From an uncultured Acetobacteraceae bacterium (GTDB lineage Bacteria > Pseudomonadota > Alphaproteobacteria > Acetobacterales > Acetobacteraceae), in the NCBI GenBank assembly GCA_937930165.1, contig CALGVL010000411.1, positions 1 to 5,022 of the forward strand: a stretch of 5,022 bases of DNA, read 5' to 3'. Positions 1 to 5,022 of the stretch are shown piece by piece. The number at the start of each line of letters is the position of its first letter. Positions within the stretch are counted from its first letter, which is position 1. The position numbers were made by a program, and so were the translations under genes. The notes below the pieces were generated by a model, which made no database searches, had not been told where the DNA came from, and saw nothing but the letters and a program-made list of their open reading frames with translations.

Positions 1-209
1 TCTCCATCCTGATCGAAAGCTTCATCGTCACCGTGATCGGCGGCATGGGCTCGATCTGGGGCGCGCTTGCCGCTTCGCTGCTGCTGGGCTTCACCCGCTC
101 CTTCGGCTCCATTGGCTTCCCGCTGTTCACGGAAGGGCTGATGTTCCTGATCATGGCCCTGGTACTGCTGGTGAAACCGAGCGGCCTGGCCGGGAAGCGC
201 CACGCATGA
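1..209 (+). CDS. livH: LivH-type ABC transporter permease, C-terminal fragment (5' end outside window)
   Basis: This is the C-terminal 68 residues of an inner-membrane permease of the LIV/HAAT ABC importer family. It forms the translocation channel together with the LivM-type permease encoded next. The reading frame is open from base 3 and stops with TGA at 207-209. The visible part contains the family's conserved glycine-rich segment VIGGMGSIWGALAASLLLG, which in LivH proteins lies in the late membrane helices after the EAA-like loop. A final hydrophobic helix follows (about GLMFLIMALVLLV), then the short basic tail KPSGLAGKRHA, equivalent to the usual RPxGLFG ending. The order livH-livM and the later livG and livF support the assignment. 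The stop codon overlaps the livM start by 4 bases (ATGA). The N-terminal part, including the first helices, lies outside the window, so integrity of the whole gene cannot be judged. Confidence 0.93.
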   Translation, partial: SILIESFIVTVIGGMGSIWGALAASLLLGFTRSFGSIGFPLFTEGLMFLIMALVLLVKPSGLAGKRHA

Positions 210-1171
210 GAACCGTCATGACCTGGCGCGGCGATGCGCTGCTGGCGCTGCTGGGCTTCGTGGCGCTGGCGGCGGTGGCGCTCGGCCTCGGCGCGCCCTC
301 GGTGCTGGATTTCGCCATCCGCTTCGCCATCTTCGGCCTGATGGCGATGTCGCTCAACCTGCTGATCGGCACGACGGGCCTCGTTTCCTTCGGCCACGCC
401 GCCTTTTTCGGGGCCGGAGCTTATACCTTCGGGCTGCTGATGCAGTCGGGCGGCTGGTCGATTCCCATGGCCATCCTGGCGGCGATAGTGTTCAGCGCGC
501 TGCTGGCTCTGGTGATCGGTGCGCTCTGCGTGCGGCTCTCCGAGATCTATTTCGCCTTCCTGACGCTCGCCTTCCAGATGCTACTGCATTCGCTGGTCAT
601 TTCCTGGGTATCGCTGACCGGCGGCGACCAGGGGCTGATGGGCGGCATCCCGAAGCCGCCCTTCCTCGGCATCGACCTTGGCGATGCGCGGCATCTGGCG
701 CTGTTCTCCGCCTTCTGCCTGCTGGCCTCGGTGGTCGCGCTACGGCAGGTGGTGCGCTCTCCCTTCGGCGCGGCGCTGCGCATGCTGCGGGACAATCCGG
801 AGCGCGCGGCCTTCCTGGGCCTCTCCATCTTCCGCTACCGGCTGGCCGCCTTCGTCATTGCCGGGACCTTCGCCGGCCTCGCCGGGGTGTTGATGAGCCT
901 CTACGTCTCCGGCGCCTTTCCGACCTTCCTCTATTGGACCACCTCGGGCGAAGCGATCTTCATGATCATGCTGGGGGGCATCACCGTTTTCCTTGGCCCG
1001 CTGGCCGGGGCGGCGATCTTCCTGCTGCTGAACGACTGGATCACCAACATCACCGAGCATCACGGCCTGGTGCTGGGCAGCATCCTGCTGGTTCTGGTCC
1101 TTGGGCTGCGCAAGGGCCTGCTGGACTTCGCCGTGGATGCCTGGCGCGAGAGGCAGGGGAGGCGGGCATGA
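206..1171 (+). CDS. livM: LivM-type ABC transporter permease
   Basis: This encodes a 321-residue inner-membrane permease, the second channel subunit of a LIV/HAAT-family importer. The length is normal for LivM. Hydrophobic segments can be seen at about residues 9-29, 34-56, 61-80, 86-110, 115-137, 162-181, 209-234, 247-277 and 287-302. The family hallmark GLVSFGHAAFFGAGAY lies at residues 58-73. The cytoplasmic EAA-like coupling loop that contacts the ATPases is at about 195-220 (RDNPERAAFLGLSIFRYRLA). A second glycine-rich motif, MLGGITVFLGPLAGA, is at 255-269. The C-terminus is basic (WRERQGRRA), consistent with a cytoplasmic tail. The ATG at 206 was chosen because it overlaps the upstream stop (ATGA) and has a GGGAAG ribosome site at 192-197, 8 bases away. 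An in-frame ATG at 218 has no better site. The transported substrate cannot be read from the permease. The next gene is an enzyme and not the expected livG. Confidence 0.95.
   Translation: MRTVMTWRGDALLALLGFVALAAVALGLGAPSVLDFAIRFAIFGLMAMSLNLLIGTTGLVSFGHAAFFGAGAYTFGLLMQSGGWSIPMAILAAIVFSALLALVIGALCVRLSEIYFAFLTLAFQMLLHSLVISWVSLTGGDQGLMGGIPKPPFLGIDLGDARHLALFSAFCLLASVVALRQVVRSPFGAALRMLRDNPERAAFLGLSIFRYRLAAFVIAGTFAGLAGVLMSLYVSGAFPTFLYWTTSGEAIFMIMLGGITVFLGPLAGAAIFLLLNDWITNITEHHGLVLGSILLVLVLGLRKGLLDFAVDAWRERQGRRA
1156..1162 (+). promoter_or_regulatory. Ribosome binding site for the SDR gene
   Basis: GGGGAGG lies inside the end of livM, 5 bases before the ATG at 1168. It is among the purine-rich sites closest to consensus in the window. 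It fixes the SDR start at the 4-base overlap, even though the same frame stays open far upstream. Confidence 0.7.
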
Positions 1172-1965
1172 GCGAGGGAGTCTTCGTCGGCCGCGTGGCG
1201 GTGGTCACAGGTGGCGCCAGCGGCATCGGCGCGGCCTGCTGCCGGATGCTGGCTGCGCGCGGCGCCCGCGTCGCCGTGGCCGACCGCGACCTGGGGCGGG
1301 CCGAGGCGGTGGCGCAGGAGGTGGGCGGCACCGCCTTCGCGCTGGACGTCGCCACCCTGGCGGCGAACGAAGCGGCGGCGGCGGCGATCGAGGCGCAGCT
1401 CGGGCCGGTGGACATTCTCGTCACCTCAGCCGGCGTCATCCAGCGGCCGCTGCGGGCCGAGGAACTGCCGGAGCGCGATGTGGAGGAGGTTGTCCGCATC
1501 GACCAGATCGGCACCTGGAATTCGGCGGTAGCCTTCGGCCGGCGCATGGCGCTGCGCGGGCGGGGCGCGATCGTCACCATCGCCTCCATCGCCGGCATCC
1601 GCTCCATGCCGCTGCACGCCTATTCGCCAGCCAAGGCGGCGGTGATCGAGATGACGCGTTGCCTCGCCGCCGAATGGGGCCGCTCCGGCGTGCGGGTGAA
1701 CGCGGTTTCGCCAGGCTATACGCGCACGCCAGCCTTGCAGGCAGCGATCGACAAGGGCGAGCGCGACGTGACGCTGCTGGAGGCGACAAGCGCCCTCGGC
1801 CGGATGGTCACGCCGGAGGATATCGCCGAGGCAGTGTGCTTCCTCTGCTCCGATGCCGCGCGCGCCATCACCGGCATCAACCTGCCGGTGGATGCCGGCT
1901 GGCTGGTGGCGGGGTCCTGGGCCAGCTATGGCGGGCTGCCCGGTCCGCGGGGCAATGCCGGATGA
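1168..1965 (+). CDS. Classical short-chain dehydrogenase/reductase (SDR), NAD(H)-type, inserted in the transporter operon
   Basis: This is a 265-residue cytoplasmic oxidoreductase of the classical SDR family, expected to interconvert a secondary alcohol and a ketone. The Rossmann glycine motif TGGASGIG is at residues 14-21. The acidic D39 at the end of strand beta-2 (VAVADRD) favours NAD(H), although R40 leaves some uncertainty. D60-V61 fits the adenine-contact position. The catalytic set is S140, Y152 and K156 (YSPAK). The SPGYTRT segment (181-187) is the usual loop after beta-6, and LPVDAGW (239-245) is the C-terminal strand. Three oddities are visible. The usual NNAG is TSAG (86-89). The usual catalytic Asn, 28 residues before the Ser, is D112. 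The Ser-Tyr spacing is 12 instead of the common 13. About 20 residues rich in Gly, Pro and Ala follow the normal end of the fold. The gene overlaps livM and livG by 4 bases each, so it is co-translated with the transporter. The specific substrate is unknown; a diol or hydroxyacid dehydrogenase is plausible. Confidence 0.93.
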   Translation: MSEGVFVGRVAVVTGGASGIGAACCRMLAARGARVAVADRDLGRAEAVAQEVGGTAFALDVATLAANEAAAAAIEAQLGPVDILVTSAGVIQRPLRAEELPERDVEEVVRIDQIGTWNSAVAFGRRMALRGRGAIVTIASIAGIRSMPLHAYSPAKAAVIEMTRCLAAEWGRSGVRVNAVSPGYTRTPALQAAIDKGERDVTLLEATSALGRMVTPEDIAEAVCFLCSDAARAITGINLPVDAGWLVAGSWASYGGLPGPRGNAG

Positions 1966-2735
1966 GGGGCGGGCGTCTGGAACTGCAAGGGCTGCGCCGC
2001 AGCTTCGGCGGCGTTGTCGCCACGGACAATGTCTCGCTGGATTTCCCGGCGGGCACGCTCTCGGCCATCATCGGCCCGAACGGGGCTGGCAAGACCACGC
2101 TGTTCCACCTCATCAGCGGCCGGATCAGGCCCGATGCCGGGCGCGTGCTGCTGGATGGCGAGGACATCACCGGGCTGGAGCGGCAGGAGATCGTTCGCCG
2201 CGGCATCGGCCGCGCCTTCCAGGTGGCGAACCTGTTCCCGAGCTTCACCGTCTCGGAAAGCCTGGCCGCCGCCATCCTGACGCATGAGGGGCGCACCGCC
2301 AGCCTGTTCCGCGCCTTCCCGCCTGCCGATGTCGCCACCCGCGCGGCCGAGGTGATGGAGCTCTGCGGCCTGTCGGCACTAGCCGGGGTGCAGGCGCGAC
2401 ATCTCTCGCATGGCGACCAGAAGCTGCTCGACATCGCCCTGGCCCTCGCCCTCGACCCCAAGGTGCTGCTGCTGGACGAGCCGACCGCTGGAATGGGCCC
2501 TGAGGAACGCTGGCGCATGATCGAGCGCGTGCATCGGCTGTGGGAGGCGCGGCGCATGACGCTGGTCTTCATCGAGCACGACATGGACATCGTCTTCCGC
2601 ATCGCCGAAACGGTGCGAGTGCTGCGCTACGGTGCCGTGCTGGCCCAGGGCACGCCGGAGGAGGTGCGGCGGAACCCGGCGGTGATCGAGGCCTATCTCG
2701 GCGCCGAGCATGCGCTGGAGGGCACCGCGCCGTGA
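1962..2735 (+). CDS. livG: LivG-type ABC transporter ATP-binding protein
   Basis: This encodes a 257-residue cytoplasmic ATPase that powers the LivH/LivM importer, probably as a heterodimer with LivF. Walker A is GPNGAGKTT at residues 38-46 (K44). The Q-loop glutamine is Q87 in GRAFQVANLFPSFTV. The signature is LSHGDQ at 148-153, the LivG-style variant of LSGGQ. Walker B is VLLLDEP at 168-174 with catalytic E173, and the H-loop histidine is H206 in IEHDMD. The AGMGPEE stretch after Walker B and the C-terminal VRRNPAVIEAYLGAE are typical of LivG. All catalytic elements are intact. The ATG at 1962 overlaps the SDR stop (ATGA). Only a weak GGGG lies at 1949-1952, so translation probably depends on ribosomes finishing the SDR gene. 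The unusual point is position: livG normally follows livM directly, but here it follows an enzyme gene. Confidence 0.95.
   Translation: MRGGRLELQGLRRSFGGVVATDNVSLDFPAGTLSAIIGPNGAGKTTLFHLISGRIRPDAGRVLLDGEDITGLERQEIVRRGIGRAFQVANLFPSFTVSESLAAAILTHEGRTASLFRAFPPADVATRAAEVMELCGLSALAGVQARHLSHGDQKLLDIALALALDPKVLLLDEPTAGMGPEERWRMIERVHRLWEARRMTLVFIEHDMDIVFRIAETVRVLRYGAVLAQGTPEEVRRNPAVIEAYLGAEHALEGTAP
2717..2722 (+). promoter_or_regulatory. Ribosome binding site deciding the GTG start of livF
   Basis: GGAGGG lies in the last codons of livG, 9 bases before GTG at 2732. The next in-frame ATG is far upstream, inside livG, and would add about 64 residues unlike any ABC ATPase. The GTG start is therefore well supported. 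Confidence 0.7.
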
Positions 2736-3439
2736 GTGCCGAACTGGTCGTGGAGGGGCTGGACGCCGCCTATGGTTCCAGCCAGGTTCTGTTCGGCATC
2801 GGCTTCTCGGTAGAGCGGGGCGAGACCCTGGCGCTGATGGGCCGCAATGGTGCCGGCAAGAGTTCCACCTTCAAGGCCATCGCCGGCCTGCTGCCGCCGC
2901 GCGCCGGCCGAGTGAGCCTGCGCGGGCAGGACCTCGCCGGGCAGAAACCCTATCGCATCGCCCGCGCCGGCATCGGTTTCGTGCCCGAGGACCGGCAGGT
3001 CTTCCCCGAGCACACGGTCGAGGAGAATCTGGAGATCGCCCAGAAGCCCGGCCCGGGCGGCGGCAATTGGACCATGGCCCGCGCCTTCGAGGTCTTCCCG
3101 CTGCTGGCGCCGCTGCGCAAGCGCCTGGCCGGGCGGCTCTCGGGCGGGGAGCAGCAGATGCTTACCATCGCCCGCAGCCTGATGGGCAACCCGGCCGTGC
3201 TGCTGCTGGACGAGCCCTCGGAAGGGCTGGCGCCGCTGATCGTGGCGCAGATCGGGGAGCTGATCCGCAAGCTGCGGCAGATGGGCACCACCATTGTCCT
3301 GGCGGAGCAGAACAGCCGCTTCTGCCTGGGCGTCGCCACAGCGGTGGCGGTCATCGACAAGGGCAGCATCGTCTGGCGTGGCAGCGTGGAGCAATTCCGT
3401 GCCGACCCATCCATCCAGGCACGCTACCTGCAGGTATGA
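2732..3439 (+). CDS. livF: LivF-type ABC transporter ATP-binding protein (GTG start)
   Basis: This encodes a 235-residue cytoplasmic ATPase, the usual LivF length, pairing with LivG to drive the importer. Walker A is GRNGAGKSS at residues 37-45 (K43). The signature LSGGEQQ is at 136-142. Walker B is AVLLLDEP at 155-162 with E161, followed by SEGLAPLIV. Two positions follow LivF rather than general ABC consensus. The Q-loop region reads GIGFVPEDRQVFPEHTVEENL, with Glu in place of Gln. The H-loop reads LAEQN, with Q193 instead of His. Both are normal in this subfamily and are not signs of inactivation. The C-terminus (RADPSIQARYLQV) matches the family ending RxxYLGV. Translation starts at GTG, which overlaps the livG stop as GTGA, with GGAGGG 9 bases upstream. 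The stop overlaps the downstream E1 alpha gene by 4 bases, tying the transporter to a catabolic enzyme. Confidence 0.95.
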   Translation: MSAELVVEGLDAAYGSSQVLFGIGFSVERGETLALMGRNGAGKSSTFKAIAGLLPPRAGRVSLRGQDLAGQKPYRIARAGIGFVPEDRQVFPEHTVEENLEIAQKPGPGGGNWTMARAFEVFPLLAPLRKRLAGRLSGGEQQMLTIARSLMGNPAVLLLDEPSEGLAPLIVAQIGELIRKLRQMGTTIVLAEQNSRFCLGVATAVAVIDKGSIVWRGSVEQFRADPSIQARYLQV

Positions 3440-4398
3440 GGCGCATGGCGGACCCGCTTTCTCTCTTCCGCATGATGCTGACCATCCGCGAGGCGGAACT
3501 GGCCCTCGCCCGCCTCTTCGCGGATGGGGAGGTGCCGGGCTTCATCCATCTCTCGGTGGGGCAGGAGGGCGTCGCGGCAGGGGTGTGCAGCGCGCTCGCG
3601 CCGCAGGATTCGGTCGCCTCCACGCATCGCGGGCACGGGCATGCCATCGCCCGCGGCATGGCACTGGACGGCTTCTTCGCCGAAGTGATGGGCAAGGCCA
3701 CCGGCCTCTGCGGCGGGCGGGGCGGGTCCATGCATGTGGCGGATCTGCAGCGCGGCATGCTGGGCGCCAATGGCATCGTCGGCGCCGGCGCGCCCATCGC
3801 GTTGGGCGCGGCGCTGGCGCATCAGGTTCGCGGCACGAATGGCGTGGCGGTGGCCTTCTTCGGCGATGGCGCGCTGGCCGAGGGCGCCATGCATGAGACG
3901 CTGAACATGGCCGCCATCTGGCGCCTGCCGCTTCTGATGGTCTGCGAGAACAACGGCTGGGCCGAGTTCAGCCGCAGCGACACCCAGGTGGCGGCGAAGC
4001 TCTCCGCCTGGGCCGCCGCCTATAGCGTACGGCATGTGGAGGTGGACGGCAACGACGCTCCCGCCGTCGCCACGGCCGCGGCCGAGGCCGTGGCGGCGCT
4101 GCGCCGCGGCGAGGGGCCACGCGTGCTGGAAGCACGCACCCATCGCTGGCGCGGTCATTTCGAGGGCGACCCGCAACGCTACCGCGACCCGGAGGAAGCC
4201 GGCCGCATGGCGGAACACGACCCCATCGCCCGCAGCCGCGCCGCCCTGCTGGCCGCCGGCACCGCCGAGGCGGAACTCGAAGCGATCGAGGTGCAGACGC
4301 ACGAGGCCGTGGCCGCTGCCATCGCCGCTGCGCGCACCGCGCCGGCCGCGGACTGGGCCAGTGCGCAGCATGGCGCCTATGCGCCGGCAGGGGGCTGA
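3436..4398 (+). CDS. Thiamine-diphosphate-dependent dehydrogenase E1 component, alpha subunit (acetoin dehydrogenase AcoA-like)
   Basis: This is a 320-residue cytoplasmic E1 alpha subunit of a 2-oxoacid/acetoin dehydrogenase complex. With E1 beta it should form an alpha2beta2 enzyme that cleaves a 2-oxoacid or acyloin on thiamine diphosphate and hands the acyl group to a lipoyl E2. The thiamine-diphosphate/Mg motif runs from GDG at residues 143-145 to NN at 172-173 (CENNGWAEF). HRGHGHAIARG starts at residue 64. The segment GLCGGRGGSMHVAD is followed by GMLGANGIVGAGAPIALGAAL. The loop RGHFEGDPQRYRDPEE (from residue 239) carries H241 and resembles AcoA-type enzymes, where GHFEGD is common. In pyruvate dehydrogenases this loop usually reads GHSxSDP. 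The start at 3436 keeps the ATGA overlap with livF. ATG at 3445 (MADPLS) is an alternative three codons in, with GAGG only 3 bases before it. Acetoin is the closest named substrate, but other acyloins or 2-oxoacids are possible. Confidence 0.93.
   Translation: MRRMADPLSLFRMMLTIREAELALARLFADGEVPGFIHLSVGQEGVAAGVCSALAPQDSVASTHRGHGHAIARGMALDGFFAEVMGKATGLCGGRGGSMHVADLQRGMLGANGIVGAGAPIALGAALAHQVRGTNGVAVAFFGDGALAEGAMHETLNMAAIWRLPLLMVCENNGWAEFSRSDTQVAAKLSAWAAAYSVRHVEVDGNDAPAVATAAAEAVAALRRGEGPRVLEARTHRWRGHFEGDPQRYRDPEEAGRMAEHDPIARSRAALLAAGTAEAELEAIEVQTHEAVAAAIAAARTAPAADWASAQHGAYAPAGG
4389..4394 (+). promoter_or_regulatory. Ribosome binding site for the E1 beta gene
   Basis: AGGGGG sits at the end of the E1 alpha gene, 7 bases before the ATG at 4402. 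It supports that start over the in-frame ATG five codons later (4417). Confidence 0.6.
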
Positions 4399-4401
4399 GC
4401 C

Positions 4402-5022
4402 ATGCCGGAACTCCGCATGGGGCAGGCGCTGAACCGCGCCCTGGCCGAGGCCCTGGCCGAGGATCCCTCGGTGATCCTGCTGGGCGAGGATATCGGCGCT
4501 GCCGGCGGCCCCTTCGGTGTCACTCGCGGCTTGCAGGAGAAATTCGGCCCGGACCGCGTGCGCGACACGCCGATCGCCGAGGCGGGGATCATGGGCGCCG
4601 CGGTGGGGGCGGCGCTCTCCGGCCTGAAGCCCGTGGCCGAGATCATGTTCATGGACTTCATCACCCTGGCCATGGACGCGCTAGTGAATCAGGCGGCGAA
4701 GGCGCGCTTCATGTTCGGCGGCCAGCGTGGCGTGCCGCTGGTGCTGCGCACGCCGCATGGCGGTGGCCTCTCCGCCGGGCCGCAGCATTCGCAATGCCTG
4801 GAAGCCTGGCTGTGCCATGTGCCCGGCCTGAAGGTGGTCTGCCCGGCAACGCCCGCCGACGCCTACGGCCTGCTGCGCAGCGCCATCGCCGATCCGGATC
4901 CGGTGGTGGTGGTGGAAAACAAGGCGCTCTATGCCATGAAGGGCGAGGTGGCCGAGGCGCCGGAGCCGGTGCCGATCGGCCGCGCCCGCATCGCCCGGCC
5001 CGGCCGCGACGCCACCATCGTT
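4402..5022 (+). CDS. Thiamine-diphosphate-dependent dehydrogenase E1 component, beta subunit (AcoB-like), N-terminal part, 3' end outside window
   Basis: This is the first 207 residues of an E1 beta subunit, still open at the right edge. The family is normally about 325-340 residues, so roughly the N-terminal pyrimidine-binding domain is present and the C-terminal transketolase domain is missing. The start MPELRMGQALNRALAEAL is typical, followed by VILLGEDIGAAGGPFGVTRGL. DTPIAEAGIMGAAVGAAL places the cofactor-activating glutamate at E60. AEIMFMDFITLAMDALVNQAAK is at 79-100. The loop TPHGGGLSAGPQHSQ carries the conserved active-site histidine H129. PVVVVENKALYAMKGEV (167-183) resembles AcoB enzymes. 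The gene begins 3 bases after the E1 alpha stop and has its own ribosome site, as expected for equal production of the two subunits. All key residues visible in this part are intact. Genes for a lipoyl E2 and possibly E3 would be expected downstream but cannot be seen. Confidence 0.93.
   Translation, partial: MPELRMGQALNRALAEALAEDPSVILLGEDIGAAGGPFGVTRGLQEKFGPDRVRDTPIAEAGIMGAAVGAALSGLKPVAEIMFMDFITLAMDALVNQAAKARFMFGGQRGVPLVLRTPHGGGLSAGPQHSQCLEAWLCHVPGLKVVCPATPADAYGLLRSAIADPDPVVVVENKALYAMKGEVAEAPEPVPIGRARIARPGRDATIV

Larger units (their letters stand above)
1..5022 (+). other. Single co-directional operon: transporter, SDR and E1 dehydrogenase
   Basis: All seven genes are on one strand, and junctions at 206-209, 1168-1171, 1962-1965, 2732-2735 and 3436-3439 are 4-base stop/start overlaps. 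The last junction is a 3-base gap. There is no room for an internal promoter or terminator between genes, and no hairpin followed by a T-run was seen anywhere. Co-transcription is therefore very likely. Both ends of the operon lie outside the window, so its promoter, regulator and full gene list are unknown. Confidence 0.88.

Noticed and set aside
934..1167. Possible LivM-SDR fusion through the SDR frame opening upstream
   Set aside because: The frame upstream of 1168 does not encode LivM sequence, and a strong ribosome site directly precedes ATG 1168, so the genes overlap but are not fused.
1101..1961. Upstream extension of the livG frame through the SDR gene (about 287 extra codons)
   Set aside because: The extension is low-complexity Arg/Gly-rich sequence in a shadow frame of the SDR. 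The ABC ATPase domain starts right after the ATG at 1962.
2975..3312. Missing Q-loop Gln and H-loop His in LivF as signs of a degenerate ATPase
   Set aside because: Glu after VP in the Q-loop region and Gln in the LAEQN motif are usual for LivF proteins, and Walker A, signature and Walker B are intact.
2710..3435. Upstream extension of the E1 alpha frame through livF
   Set aside because: It is an Arg/Gly/Ala-rich shadow of livF with no family similarity. The E1 fold begins at the ATG near 3436.
3424..4371. Long open frame on the minus strand opposite E1 alpha (315 codons), and similar minus-strand frames opposite the ATPase genes
   Set aside because: High GC makes stop codons rare in shadow frames. 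The translation is rich in Gly, Ala, Arg and His, shows no recognisable domain, and is fully explained by the strongly supported gene on the + strand.
4888..4917. GATCCGGATCCGG followed by a GTG-rich run as a possible operator or repeat
   Set aside because: It lies in the middle of E1 beta and encodes the ordinary family stretch DPDPVVVVEN; the repetition follows from codon bias.
1..5022. Mobile elements, CRISPR, tRNA/rRNA, terminators or riboswitches
   Set aside because: No transposase or integrase sequence, direct repeat array, tRNA-like fold or hairpin with T-run was seen, and there is practically no non-coding space to hold them.

Overview
The window is a densely packed stretch of very GC-rich bacterial DNA (roughly 70% G+C, estimated by eye, with strong G/C preference at third codon positions). 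It carries seven genes, all on the + strand, with no intergenic space longer than 3 bases. Composition, codon use and protein style suggest an alphaproteobacterium, possibly an Acetobacteraceae or Roseomonas-like organism. That placement is an inference from style and not from a marker gene.

Layout: (1) the last 68 residues of a LivH-type permease, cut by the left edge; (2) a complete LivM-type permease (206-1171); (3) a complete classical short-chain dehydrogenase/reductase, SDR (1168-1965); (4) a LivG-type ATPase (1962-2735); (5) a LivF-type ATPase with a GTG start (2732-3439); (6) a complete thiamine-diphosphate-dependent 2-oxoacid/acetoin-type dehydrogenase E1 alpha subunit (3436-4398); (7) its E1 beta partner (4402-5022), cut by the right edge. 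The first five junctions are all 4-base stop/start overlaps (four ATGA, one GTGA). The sixth is a 3-base gap. This is one transcriptional unit with likely translational coupling. No promoter, terminator, RNA gene, mobile element, repeat array or CRISPR was found. The promoter and the periplasmic binding protein gene should lie upstream, and the E2/E3 genes are expected downstream.

How the genes may work together: LivH, LivM, LivG and LivF form the membrane and ATPase core of a HAAT/LIV-family ABC importer. The family name suggests branched-chain amino acids, but many members import other small organic acids, amides or aromatic compounds. Here the transporter genes are interrupted by an NAD-type SDR and followed directly by an E1 alpha/beta pair with acetoin-dehydrogenase-like sequence signatures. 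The simplest reading is a combined uptake and catabolism operon: import a small hydroxylated compound, oxidise its hydroxyl to a ketone with the SDR, then cleave the ketone/acyloin or oxidatively decarboxylate the 2-oxoacid with the E1, passing the acyl group to a lipoyl E2. The substrate is unknown. A 2,3-butanediol/acetoin-like diol or acyloin is one candidate. This coupling is the most interesting feature of the window.
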